NCBI GenBank assembly: GCA_936440205.1
Contig: OW387133.1
Span: forward strand, 69,316,374 to 69,380,373
DNA from: Lepidonotus clava
Lineage: Eukaryota; Annelida; Polychaeta; Phyllodocida; Polynoidae
Reading direction: 5' to 3'
DNA: 64,000 nt
Part shown: in pieces, positions 11,101-26,100 of the stretch
How the letters are laid out: every line of letters begins with the position of its first letter
Numbering within the stretch: the stretch's first letter is position 1
Notes under the pieces: model-generated
What the model saw: only the letters and a program-made list of their open reading frames with translations
Databases searched by the model: none
Told to the model about the DNA's origin: nothing
Position numbers and translations under genes: made by a program

Positions 11101-14100
11101 GACAAATCTCTCTTCAAAATTTGTCATGAAGATATTGGCATATGAGACACATTCGGTTGGGCTTTCATTGGCTGGGACTATGGGATGCTTGGTATGTGTC
11201 ATCTCTCCTTATGTATTTTTGGGTGGCAGGTAAAACTGAGGCATGTGTGGTTTCTGACTGGATAAGTGGACTTTTATTTTTCTTACCTCTTAGTCACACC
11301 AGCTCTAATTGTTTGTCAATCTTCAGCATGATTGTTTTCTGTTTTCTGTTTATAGTCAAGGGATTTGTAGAATTTGTCATTATTGACTTGCCCTCCTCTT
11401 TAATTGATATGGTCCATTGTATTCTAGATTACAATTGTAGTTCCTTGTCTACCAGTTTCACTACGATTTCTGTTGTGTGTTAGGTTGTTAACCCTTACAC
11501 TGCCAGAGGCCTCATATGGGGCCCTATAGTAAAATCCTATAGGAACACCATTGAAAGAATGCAAATTATGCTTTCAGAATCTGAAAGAATTTTTCAGATA
11601 TTCCAATTAGAACCAGAGATACAGATATTTGAACATCTGATTATCAAGTCACCCAAAAATTTTAGAATTGCAATTTAAGAAACCATAAACAATGAATTTA
11701 CATTTGAATTTGCCAAACAAATTAAAAAATCATGAAAAATGGGTGAATTTATGTAAATGACATGATTTTTAATTTGCTGTAACTTTTCTTTCATTTATGA
11801 TAATCACAAACTGTCTTTTGCACAAAAAAGATAATGTTTTCATGTTATTTTTATAAAGAGCGTGATAGTTATTTGATGAATTTTTGGTTACCATGGTAAC
11901 CTGCAAATTACGATAGTGGGAACAATTACTCCTCGCGAGAAATTTGCCTTTTTGGCACAGTGCCAACATTTGGAATGTTTTTATCAAAATTATTGAAAAA
12001 AGCTTTTTATCTGAAGAATCTAAACTAAATTGGAGTTTTACAGAATTTAGGCACTAGTTTTTGTATTTTGAGCAATATTTCAGTAAATATCAGTTATATT
12101 GTGATATATCTGGCAGTGAAAGGCTTAATCCTTTAGACCCCAATCCGGCCCTGATGGTGTGCTCCCGGTCCAGCCATAGCTGCCCGGAAAAACGACTGTT
12201 TTTCCATAATTTTTCCACATTTTTCCAAGGAAAACAACTTAATGAATATTCAACATACAAAAACGACCAATATATCATTTAAAAGCTGATTAAATTTCCT
12301 ATCTACATGTCCCATTTCAATAACATTTGTTGATGGGGTAAGGTCGGCCTTTGAATTTCCTCCAGTACAAGGAATTTAGGGAATTCTGGAGGGAAATCCG
12401 GGGAAATCCTGGGGAAATCAAGCAGTTCATATGTACATCCTGTGAGGTCTAAAGGGTTTATTGCTCTGCATCGTGTGTTCGATATATATCTAACTGGGTA
12501 ATTTCTGTTTCTAAGAGGTCAAGCTCATTGATGCCAATTATGCTTTCAAGGTTGGAGGTGCCAGAAGGGCATGTCCATATTGACATAGCATGTTTGATTT
12601 AATGAGTGACTATTAAATGTTACATATTTTCACAATCGAGCAGAGTAATTCACAAGTTGAATTGTGAAGCGAAATCCACAAATGAAAATATGAAAGATTC
12701 AACATTCACGACATGGGTTTTAGCTATATAACTTACATCATTATATAGAGAAAAATATAATATATTTACCCTGGCAAGCTCCGATATTGTATTCTCGTCA
12801 CCATCTTTTCTTCTCTGAACTATGTTTTCTACTTAACAGAAGGAAGTGGCAGAAGTACTATTGTTTTGGCCGAACATTCATGAACTCCTTTCTTTTTTCA
12901 ATCCATTATGCTACACTTTTTCCATCCGTTTTGGCACATACAAAAATATGAAAATATATGCATTGACCAAAATAATCCTTCGAGTCTTTGAATTGAGGGT
13001 TTAGTTTTCATTCTATGTCAACAAGGGTACCTTTTTATCATTTTTAGATTTCATAAAGTAAGAAACAAGACCTAAATCAAAATTCTGAGGCAAAATTGCC
13101 TCCGTATGCCTTTTATGTAGATGTTAACCGAGTTTCAAGTCTCAACCAGCATTAGTTCCTGAGATATGATTGTTAAAGGAAACCTTGCACATATCTGCAG
13201 GGTAGTTATCCCTTTAGCCCCCAATCTGGCCATAGCCGCCTGAGGGTGTACTCCCCAATCCGGCCGTAGCCGCCCGGAAAAACGGCCATTTTCCATAAAT
13301 TTTCCGTATTTTTCCAAGCTGAACAATTATTATGAAGATACAACGTACAAAAATGACCAATATATCGTTTTAAAGCATATTTAATGCCCTGTCCAATGCT
13401 ACTAACCAGATTTCTTTAACTTGAATAGCAAATCATTGGTGAACCTTTGCATATCTTCAATTAATGGAAAATTGGGGAATTCTGGAGGGAAATCCATGGA
13501 AATCCCAGGGAAATCAAGCAATCTTTGAACGCAATCTGTGGGGTCTAAAGGGTTATTTTTCAATGAATTCTATTGAGCAGGTTATTGAAAACTTGCACTA
13601 TCAATGTACGAAAAATGGAAGGAAAATTCCTAGTTTACACACAGTTATTGGACATTAAACAACTTGTATTTTGTTTCATTTTTAAGGGAAATTCCCTTAT
13701 TAATGACATAGCAAGGGGAGTTACTGGGGAATCCCATCTGTCCTTAGAAGGGAATCCCCCATCCCTGTAGAATCTAATAAGGGTTATGTTCTCTAACACA
13801 AATTATATATATTTGGCCCAATGCACCTCATAATAAATTAAGATATATATTAATCAACAACCATTTATTACTCAGGGAATCCCAGAGTTACGTTAGAGGG
13901 AATTCCCCTAGCTGTGACGTAGGAAGGGGAGTACTGAGTAGCTCAACATTGAGGGAATTCAAAAAAATAAATTCTTTTCCTGAATAACTACCTTAGACCT
14001 CAACATTTTTAAATTGTTACTTTTGACATATTTTCAGAATACTTATGTCAAGGTTATTTCACAAAAAATTGCACTTCTCGAATTTATGTGCAAGGTTTCC

Positions 14101-17100
14101 TTTAAAGAAAATTGAGGTTTTATAATTTTCTGGTACTGCTTCACCGGTGACCATTGATTTTTATCAATAGGTAGGACTTAACATTGACTTCTTATTGATG
14201 TATATTATATGTACACAGCTATAAGGATAACTGAATGATAAGTATTTTACTGCAATGTTGGCAGTCCTAAGGATGTTTGATAATTTGATGCCGACTACCG
14301 ACTGTAGTTCATCATCCAAGTAGGTATTGAGTGATTCAACTGGAATTCTGATCAAATCAGAGATCACTATATATTATAGCAAGCAATATCTAACAATTTT
14401 AGATATTTTCCAAACAATTGACCCTTTTTCTTTGATAGATTCCGGTAAAATTGCTCAATGGGAACACTGTTTCTGGTCGTTGTGACCAGAACTAAGGAAT
14501 CAACACTGGTTGAACCAATCAGAACTTTAGTTTAACTGCTCAATGGATACCTCCCTTTAGGTTCCCGGTACAAATAATAGATAGTAAAATAAACATTCAT
14601 TGCACCCATTGCTCAATGAAATATTTTAGAGACATTCCATTCAATTATACAAGGATATATTTGTAAAAACTGATGATAGATGCACATCATACCATTTCAG
14701 TCTTGGCATGATGCATTTTTGGGATGGAATCCTGCTTCATTTAATAACATCACTTCACTGGCAGTTGACCCTTCAAAGATTTGGAAACCCAGTCTTGGAA
14801 TTCAAAACAGGTACTTTATACCATTATAAACACCTTCTGCCATCTGAACTTGAAAGGAAGGCTATTTTGAAACATCCGCTAAGACTGTCATCAAGCTTAC
14901 AAAAAATTGTCAATGTTTATTAGGCTTAAAACTAAATCAGTCTAAATCACTATTTCATTGTGAAATTATATTGGACAGGCTGTGCTATTTTTTCATAATG
15001 GCTAAGATAGCAATGTTAAGGACCTCATAGAATAAAAATGTTTACTTTTCTGTACTTTTCATACTATTAATTCTGTTTAAGAAATTAAGAAACTTTGTAG
15101 AATATTAGCCTAAGGAGATATATACCTAAGGACCTTTCAAATGCCAAACTTTGATGAACTTTGAAGCCTATATTCAAATTTGCAGTTTTGGATCATTAGA
15201 AAATGTGACATTTTGGCATTTTTTTCGAGCTTGATGACTATCTCCATACATACTAAATCTCAGATACTCAAATCTTAGTACTACAAAGTATATGGTAGTC
15301 TCAATGTGAATAATCAGCTCCAGCACTCTATGTTCTGCTAGGACGGATATCCTATATTGTCATGCACAATTTATTTCCTGTCTATAAATTCTGATACAAA
15401 CGTTGTATGACACCCTATAGTTAAATTGATATAACATGACCCTAACATAAGGAGAAAAGGCTGTTTCATTTGGCTGCGTTTCACAACATTTAGAAGAATT
15501 TGTGAATCAAGTTGTCATAGTTCATTTTGTGTTACACTACTCTCTTTGGGAAATAAATCAGACATCAATTATAATGGTATTTCATGGTAAAATTTGATGT
15601 TGATTTAGGTTAAAATTATAATATCTAATATTTGTTTTTAATTAAGCTTTCCCTTCTTTAGAGGATATGAATTATCAGAATCAGGAAAAAAGAAATTCCC
15701 AACGTCCTTTATTTTCTTATAATTTGTGTTATGGACTTATATAAATTATGTACGTTCAGAAAGAAGATTTTCAATCCTGTCATGAGAAGCCTAAAATACC
15801 TGATTGGCATGCATGAATGTAATGTTATTGTCCTAATTCATATCTTTAATTAAATAGAACACTCATTTTTGATATAAATGTGACCAGCCAATGGGAAAGG
15901 GTACTCCGAGGTTTCTATATTTGCCATCCTAAACCTAATATTTAAGGAGATTATGAGTAGGTTTATGAAAAATAGTGATAATTTTGTCTTAAACCAACTT
16001 TTTGTGTAGAATTCATTTCCCATACTTAAAACATTCCATCATGAAGGAATCTGTCCATATTTGGAATGTCAATGGAAAGTCCTACTATGGGCAATTCACT
16101 TAATTAATTCTATTTGGTTGCCATGGAAACTAAAATTCATGAGATTTTCCTAAAATTGTATTTACTATGAGAAACTATCATTTTCTGGTCTCTACATTGA
16201 AAACAGAATACATTTATCATTTCTGGTTCAAAAATGATTAATAAAATTAAGTTTTTGAATATTTCCTCACAATTATGATGATTAATCCTTTAGACCCCAA
16301 ACATTGCTATCATAATTAGCGGGATTTCCCCAGGAGTTCCATGGATTTCCCTCAAGATTTCCTTAAATATCTTGTAATTGAGGATCGATGTTCAAAGGTT
16401 GGTCCACTCATATAAATTAAAATCATAGAAATCTGAGTTGGTGCATCGATTAGGGAATTTTTAAAATGATATATTTGCCGTTTCTGTATTGTTAATCTTG
16501 TTTTTTTTTGTTTTTTTTTTCCGGAATTGTTTACCCTGGGTATGCTTCAGTCTGAAAAGACTGGTTTTCAAGATTGACCCAGCCTTACATTATGGATATA
16601 CTTATAAAGATGTAATGGTTACAATAGGAATGAACCAGGATGGATTATATAAATATGGTACAACAGCATTAGAGAAATTGTATGATATGTAACACTCGAG
16701 AGAAGTACAAGGAGGAATTATATAACAATGAAAATGGAAATTAATAGTTGCTCATTCAGATTTTTTTTTTTTTTTAAATTGTTTATTAAGTAAATCACTT
16801 CAGGGTTGCCCCTGGTTTTCGGTGATATTACAATGATAAAGTGTAGTAAATAAACATTTCAGGTGGAATCTATAAGTATGTACATCAAGATAATACAATA
16901 TATATTGGACCTAATAGAGTAGATCAGTATAAGCACAGTATCTGTGTTTAATCAGATTAATAAATTCAGATAAAAAATGGATCTAATATGAATCTATTGT
17001 AGTTGTAATTTTGTGCGCATTTTATGTTTTTGGGTATAACTGAAGGTAGCCAATGAATGGCTATTTCTTTCATGTATTGGTAATGCATTCCAAAGGGTTG

Positions 17101-20100
17101 ATCCCCTATACAGAACACTATTTTGGTAGCATGTTGTATTGGGAATTTTAACATTAAATAATGGTGCTTGAAAAGCTCTAACAGGAAGATCTCTCAGATC
17201 CAGGTTCTCACCTTTACATTTCCTTTTGTACATAATGTTCAGGATATGACATATCATTCTGTCTTCAAGAAGATTCAGTTTGGCAGAGCATGTCATTACC
17301 TTTCAAATGATATCAACTGTTGTCTTCAGGAAAAATATGGGAAAATTATGGAAAAATCACGTTTTTCCGGGCGGCTACGGCCGGATTGGGGAGTACACCC
17401 TCGGGCGGCTATGGCCGGATTGGGGTCTAAAGGGTTAATGATGATTTATGCAAAATCTCATTAAATACAAGAAAATTAAGCTTTTCCTCTTTTTCGGGGA
17501 CCCTAGGCCTGAGAGTGTTATGTTTAAGGGCCCACAACTTCCTTAATAACTATCGGATTTGGACATGCTTGATATCATTTGAAAGGTAATGACATGCTCT
17601 GCAATATCAATTTATTCACATTCAGACCCAAGCTTTATACATTCAGAACCAAGCTTATGTATTTCATAGCATAAAGCAATGACTGTTTAAAATGGCAACA
17701 AATGCCAAGTAATGTTTATTCTAATAGTCTGAAAAGGAAAATGCTCATTGTTACCCATCATTTCATCTTTGAAAATTGAAAGAAAAAAGCTTGGTTCTGA
17801 ATGTACATACCTTGGTTCTGAACATACAAAGCTTGGTTCTGAACATACATACCTTGGTTCTGAACATACATATGTTGGCCACACTCTAGATAAGTTCTTG
17901 TGACAATTAATTGACTTTATTTAAGGACCTCTATATTTCTTGTCAATAAAGCATTCATGAACCACAGTACCTGAACCAAGCTTTGTACGTTCAGAACCAA
18001 GCTTGTACATTAAGAACCAAGTATATCAGTAAAGTTGGTGACATTTGTGCACTGAATATGCATGTTATTTGGAAATGTATAATAAGGTGTATCATTTCTG
18101 AATAGTATGAAAAGAAAAACATTTAAAAAAATATTTCATATCATTTCTATAAATTGAAAAGTAAAAAAAGCTTGGTTCTGAACGTACATATGTGTACGTT
18201 CGTGCATATGTTTAGTGACCAATTCACTATTTAAATAGGGAAATGTGACCAATCATGGGATTTGGTGTCCTAGAGGGGGAAAGTATGAATTTGAATTTGC
18301 ATTCCTACCTTTCAGACAATGCAAACCATTTATAAATATTCCCATTATAGGCTGAGACATGGGAGTTTGAAATCCCCTATGCGGAACACACTGGTACACC
18401 CCCGTTTACCATTTGTGCTTCATTTCCATATTATAGCTTCTTGAACCAAACGATATTTAATCAAAAATTACAATTTTCTCACTTATCAAAATTATTCAAA
18501 ATACAATAACTTTTCACATAGATCTTCCTTCAAATAACAGATTTTACTATCAGAAAGTGAAAAACTTCTGTTATTAGAATTGACAAAAATATTCTATGCA
18601 ATCTGAACATTCCTTTTTCTGTTGCCATGGTAACATGACAACATTCCTTATAGCAGCACTCTTTTAAAAAAAGGACGTTCGTTACAAAATTACCCACAAT
18701 GCAACTTTCATAAATAAATAGAATGATTTTTTGCTCATAATCTTAATCTCTGGAAAATTCTGCCTAAGTCACATTTCTTAAGGAAATATGCAATATTGGC
18801 TTGTTTTCATCAATTACTCACTTAAAAATGGACCTAGAGCAAAATGACTAAAATCCCTCTAGGTTACCATATCCCGTGACTGGTCACAAATATTGGTAAA
18901 AGATGCCAGAATACTCTCAAGTACGAGTGCAACTACATTTCCAAACAGATTTCATGTGAATTTTGCATACTTTGCAAAGAATATATACCTATCACCAAAT
19001 AAATACATTTTTATGTTCTCTTTTGTATGATCTACATAAATTCTATATATTCCATCATAATAAAATAGTTTTGGTGGTTCAAAGCTTGGTTCTGAACGTA
19101 CATTTGTGATTTTAGAAAAACTAAGATTCCTTAATTCAAATTACATCTATAACAAATATTATAACCAAAGAACTGAAATCCTGATGTTTATTGATTAAGA
19201 TGAGCTGGAAAAAAACTCTTACCGATCTTTTTTTTTTGCTATTTCCTCCAATTTAGGCTTAAATTTCTAAAAATCTGAAAAAGATTATTAACCTAAATTG
19301 TGAATTTCTCAAATCATTAAGTCTCTGCAGCATGTTGAGGCTAAAATATATAAAAGTTTAATTTTAGTTAAGGCTCCAGAGTCATCAGATGAAAAAAAAC
19401 ACTGACTTGTCAATTGAGGAAATTTCTGGAGAGTGATCCCAAGAGAAACTGTTCTTCTCAAAATCTCTGTCAGCAAATAATCTTGTATATTGATTATTGA
19501 CAATCAATATTCCAATTATTTTTTTTAGAATTTCATGGTTTGTTATACTTCTAGAATTAAGAATTTCATGAAACCTTTGGGAAAAAAGCTAAATTTGTAT
19601 ATTATAAGAGATAAAAAGATAGTTCTATAGATTTCTCCCTTTCCTGACGCCAGATGCATTATGCATCAGCACAGTAAAGACACCAGATGCATTTATGCAT
19701 TACCACAGTAAAGACGCCAGATGCATATATATATATGAACAAATAAATGCATCAACTGTAAAAATCTTCAAAATTCACATAGAAAATTTAAATAATTTGC
19801 AATATTGGCAGATTTTATTGCTAAGTAGGCCTAGTTCGATTTCCTTTATAAGTTGTTAATTTTGACCAGGATTTATTTTTTATCATGTAGTAGGCCTATA
19901 TGCATATTCATATGCCTTGAATAATTCCCCCTGGCATTCTGTAGGGAGACCTTGGGTAGAAATCTGGCGCTAAATGGTACAGTGTATCAATCGACATCCA
20001 AGAAAACTAATAGAACTGGTAGCCTATGATTGGAACTGTCGTTGTCAGTACTAAAGTGATGATACGATCAAAGATGTAACCAAAAATGGCAAATTGGTCG

Positions 20101-23100
20101 CTAGAGGTCTCTAATTTGACCAGAATCTTAGTGGCATTGCTCAATGGGTTCTCCCTCATAGGGGTATTGCCCATCAGACATAGGGGTATTGCCTCTCTAG
20201 ACATAAAACAATGCATGTTCTTTACATATGTGGGGTCGAGGACATAGCTGCTGGCTGTGGTGATTGGATTTGTGATGAATTATAGTAATCAATTCAATAT
20301 CTTGGCACAAGCTCTTGTGACCTAATTATAAAGAGTAAAACCCAGTAGATACTGTTAAGAGAAATTATATTTAAAGTCAAATGATAATGTAAAATGCATG
20401 ATCACAAACTGCATGGATTACATGAGAATGTGTATCACGAGTTGTACGAATTACACGAAAATGCATGTACAAATTACACAAAATGAACAAGAGTCATAAA
20501 GTACAAAGTGCACAAAATCTGTAATGTATGAGATTTTTATGACCTGAAATGACCCTGGCAAGAGGTCAAAGTGACCACGTGATGTTGTTTAGCCAATCAG
20601 AAGCAAGATTATGGCTATATAAGAGAGTGATTTCACAAGAATAAACAGTCCCATCTTGGTACTCATTGTGTTCACACCTAGGGATGGACCACGAAAAGGC
20701 TTAGAAGACTAGAACCGCTAAAGATAAGGGTCCTCGAGATAGGAATAAACTGAAGTTAGACCAAAAGGGGGTAGTTGAAATAGGGGCAGACATGAGGTAC
20801 TAATTCGGATGCCCAAGAATGGGTACGAAGTGAACGCAGATGGATGAGAAATTAGGAGACCAGCCTACACGCTACCATCCTTTTATTTTTTTGGGCATGG
20901 TCCCTGTCTTGAGTCTAGAATGGTCGGCTACATGAGGCTGTTTAATGCCTAGCAAGAGACCCAGAATCCTGGCCCAAACTGAACTGTAATGCCAGCTCTC
21001 GCCACCCGATCCCTTTAGGACTGAAGACCCCTGTGGCACACAAACCCATATCCCAACCCCAAGACTACTCACCCAATTTGTTCCCTGCGGCTTTGCAGTG
21101 GACCAGGACAAATGTCCGTGTAACTTGTCCTGCTTGTGCTCCCGAGGTATCGAGTGTGACTGGACTGAGATCCATCAAGAGTACTAATGGAATTGATATA
21201 AAAGGAAAATTGCGTTCTCTTTAACAAATAGATATAGGAGAAAGGTATTGTGAGTTGTAAAAAACAGCTTTTCAGGTGTCCATTAACATATCCTTAGCAC
21301 ATGTTCTGATGTGTATAGAAAAAATAGCCCTAAAGAAATTAAACACCAGCATCTTCTGTGCACCATTAACCAGAACATTGTGATGTGTAAGCAAAAATAT
21401 AGCCATCTCAGATCAAGGGACCCTCAAATGCTTGGATTTTTGTATTAGGAACCTCTTATACACATATAACGTAGGTTCTGATATATTAGACATTATGATT
21501 TTAGAAATATTATGATTTTTATTCTGTAATGGCTAGATTAGAAACATGTAATATTAAGGATTTAATAGTTAGTATATGGTCATACAGATCATACAAATGT
21601 ATAGACCTTGTGCAACGTGGTCATCATGGCTACGTGGTTACAAGTTAAACCAAAGATTTATCACCCGCACCTCCAAGGAGCGGTAAGTACAAGGGGTGGT
21701 GCGTATTGACAGGCTGTACGCACCGCCCCTCACTTACAGTATTTTAAACAATTTTGGAGCAATGTTTGGCTGTTAAAATATAGAAGACCATAGGGGTCAT
21801 CCTCGGGTGGCTGTATGACCCATGGGGATCGTATGTCCCTTGTGCTTCACCCTTGGGCTGTGACAAACCCCTCTGGGTCGTACAGCCACCCTCAGACGCC
21901 CCCCGCAGGTCTTCTTATATTAGTACTAGTTCTAAGTGGTAATTATTATTGATTATGATTCAGTGAATTAAATTTAGGTGAGTGTTACTAATATATATAT
22001 ATATTTAGTTTAAAAAATTGTGAATAACATAGCTTACGAATTCATCACCAATATGGCAGCCATATTTTTGAGATATGACGCCATCTGCACAATGTCTATA
22101 GGTTACAATTCCATATATCAAAGCACTTCAAAATGTTTTGGCAAAGGTATGACGATAAATATCTAAAGTGAAAAGGGAGTGGTAAAAGAAATGGCAACGT
22201 AATTGTCTGGGAAATGTCTGTCACAGCAGGCATTCTAAAGGCCTTTACATCCTTACCGACCCATGACCTGAGGCTCATCCTAAACGTAACCCTGGGATCT
22301 ACCATGAAACATCTCAAGGTTAATGTGCCTGACTCTGAAGAATGCCTATCTTAGCTTCTTTTTAATTGTGTGACCTTTAAATTTCAATGGCCTCTGGTGG
22401 AGCATAATAAGCCATATATTCCCAGCCAAGGATATGATGACTAGTAATGTTGCAGCAACATTCTGTATCAATTCTTGTTATGTTACACTATAAGGTTACA
22501 GCGACGCTCTTTTGATGACTCCCAATTACGTCACTGAAACCAACTTTTGCAACGTTCCATTGTGACATTCTAATAATGTTCTTGTAACATTATTAATTCA
22601 GCTTATATTATGACCTCACTTGATAAGAATGTCACAATAACATTCTGTTTAGGTGTTGTTGAGACCTCACTTAAAGATGATGTCAAAATGACATTCTGTT
22701 TAGGTTAGGTTGCCACCTAACCTAATAAGATGGTCACAGTAACAATCTGTCTAGTGTTTAGTTAAGGGGCCTGACATAATCAGAAAGTCAGAATAACAAT
22801 GTTCTGTTTAATTGAGGTCTGGACCTCACCTAAGACTGTTACAAAGATGTTCTGTTTTAATTTGTCATTGATTGAACCTCACCAGAACATTATGATAATG
22901 TGATGCATCTGTGGGGTGATTCATGTATTGACACGAGCGTTTAGACAAAAGAAGAATGCATGAATAATTGAGAACATAACAGAAAAACTGGTTTAATGTC
23001 TTATCATAAGGATGACGATTAGAAGTAATTAAGTGAAAACATGAAATAATGTGAAGTCACAGGAAGTCATGTGACTGAAGTGACCCATGATCAAAGAGAA

Positions 23101-26100
23101 TGTATCAAAATGTACCTATAAAAGCATGTAATAAAGCAAGGTTAATCAGTCCCAATCTGGAACTCACTGTGTTAACGTCTTCTGCGCCTTCGGCTCAAGT
23201 GATTTAACGCCTAGTTCTAGTTTCCTAAGCACGAAACATGACACACAAAGTCAGGGATAAACCTGAAGTTATGGTAAAATGGGCAGCTGGACTTAGAAAT
23301 AACTGAGGGATCTTGACACAAGGACATGAGCAAGGCTGACGTATGGGCAAAACACAAGGTATGACGGCTTAGGATGCGGCACAAAGGCACAACAGCCTGG
23401 GGACGAGCTGACATGGGTACACAGGCGAACATGGAAGGTATCAGACGCAAGACGTCAGGCGGTGGCCGCCATGCTACAACTATATCCTTTTTCACACTAG
23501 GGCATGGAAGGCCAGACATAACCCAGTGTTTGCATTCATAGAACATGAGCAGTAGGCCCCTCCCCCTCACGACATGAAAGTACATGCATGCGCCTCTTCC
23601 TCACCAACACGCATCCATCCATCCTAGAGACAATCCTGGCCACGACGAGCTCACACACATGCCTGTCCCCTTACCCACCATGACCAGTCCACCCTCATGC
23701 ACACGAGGCAAGTCTCCCTATTGGCACCTCGGTGTCCAGTCATGTCACCATTCCCAGGACATGACCGGGCACATGTGTAAAAGGAGCAAAACCCCAAAGC
23801 CATGAAACAGGACGATCGACCCCCATATCCTTCGTCCATACTTTCCAATACAATAATATTCTGTTTTGGTTAGGTCTCAACCTCCCAGAAACATAATGTA
23901 ACAGTTCTGTGACATTTTGGTAAGTAGCAGACAAACCAAGAAAGTGTGATTGCATAACGTGACCGTTATGTTGCACCTTGGCTGGCTTATTCTTTTCAGT
24001 AATTGGACTTGTACTTTAAACATGAACTTAAATCATAATGAATTACGTTATGAACAAAGCAGTCAAAAGATCTTATTAATATACAACAACATGAACATCA
24101 TGTTCTACCAAAATGCTTTGTAGAGTCATATGTGGTACCCTTGGGCTGATGCCAAGTCAGAGCAATGTCCATAAGAGATCTTTTCCTACAGTTGCCAAAA
24201 TGTTTTCATGTTTATTGACAAAAATGTACATTGAAAATATAGGGATAATGCCTTTGATTACACAACAATACCACCAGCCCAAGGTTGATTGAAAATGCTA
24301 CAACACATGAAAAAGTTTTGGTAACTCCCATACAGAAAGTACTGACATCTGGAGACCCACTTATTTACATTGTTTTAGAATGCTTTAGCATCTCCCCTAC
24401 AAAAGTGCTGGCTGTGTTAAGGATATCTATTAATAATTTATGATATAGATATTGTGGATAGTTGGCATATTAACACTGATAAGGTTATCATGTAGTTATA
24501 CTGTAAAAATGTTTTCCCTTTTTCAGCATTGACAAACTCTTTGATAAGGATACCACAGAAGGAAGTAAACCTACGATTGATTCAAATGGATGGGTCACCT
24601 GGGTAATGGGCGGAGACTACACTGTCGCCTGCCAGATGGATGTTACCCTCTTTCCCTTTGATAAACAGAACTGTTCCATCATAGTTTCCAGCTATTTACA
24701 TATGCTCAGATTCCTTCCCTCGGTAATTGTTGCTATTAATTCATTTTTGAATTAAAATAATTTGATATGTTAAATTGTATGGCTCAAAAAGACAATCACA
24801 TCAAACAGAACAAATTTAGAAAATAGCGTTGTTAATTCATCCCTTTGGTGATGTCTCTTTACTTACATGAATTGATGCTATAACCACACTAATTTTGTAT
24901 GGACTAGTGAACAATAATCTAAGAAATGGAAAATGTGTATGATACCAGTTAAATACATTAGCAATATAATTGTTATGAGTAAGATATTTTGAATTGCATT
25001 GTTTTTAAGTTTACAAATTATGCAATAATTACATTGGAATTTGTTATTGGAGCAGAATCCTTCTGGCAAAATAGTAAGAAATATCTTCAATGATAATGGG
25101 CAATGGGACATCACTGATACCAGTGTTAATGCTTCGAGCTATAACCCCATAAAATATGACACTAAAAACTACTCCAGGATATCTTTCACTTTCTACTTTC
25201 AACGGAAAACAGCCTATCATCTAATCAATGTCATCAGTCCACTTGGGATGGTGGGTAGAGCTCATCCTTTTAATTTACTATTTCACTTAAGAAATGTAAA
25301 AATGTCTGCCTTATATCTCCAGATATATAGGCCAAGCACTTATAAACCCAATATAATTTGAATTGTCTTACCACTGGCTATTCCATATAATTATTGAGGC
25401 AATGTTGATTCATTAATATTTTACTTCATGTTGTGGTTTTGGTTGTAAGAATTGTTGTGTTTTACTTATTCATATGGGCTAGGGGTTTGTAGCTGTTTAG
25501 GAAGTTTGAAGTACACCAGCATAAAATATGAAGTCACTATAAAGATAATTTGTATTTCAAATTATTACTCCTATAGTGATGATCATTGTACTCTGATCAC
25601 TATTCTTAATTACCTGATTGATTATACTTTCCAACGTCTGATAAGTAGTGGTATAAACCAAATTGTTATTTTTTATCTAACTTTTGGATATTCAAAGCAA
25701 GTTTGTATGCAGCCAAGTGATTCTGATGTAATTTGAGTTATGACTGATCTTTTTACAACATTATTCTTTCTTCATAGACAATCATTCTTGTGCCAGTTGT
25801 GTTCCTGATACCTTCTGAATCAGGGGAAAAACTCGGACTGGGAGTAACTATTCTGCTCACCCTTTCTGTATTCCTCCTGTCCCTTAAAGATACAACACCA
25901 AAGACGTCGAAAAACGTGCCCCTCATCAGTATGTAATTATTTTGTCTCTGTTAAAAAAACTCGAAGTCGTCACTCATTCATACATCACACTAGTGTAATT
26001 AATCTTCCAGTTAATGAAAACACTCAGAAAAGTTAAAGCAACCCACAACCAATGTAGCCTGTGACAAAATTTTGCAAGCTCCAATAACTGTTCAAATTCA

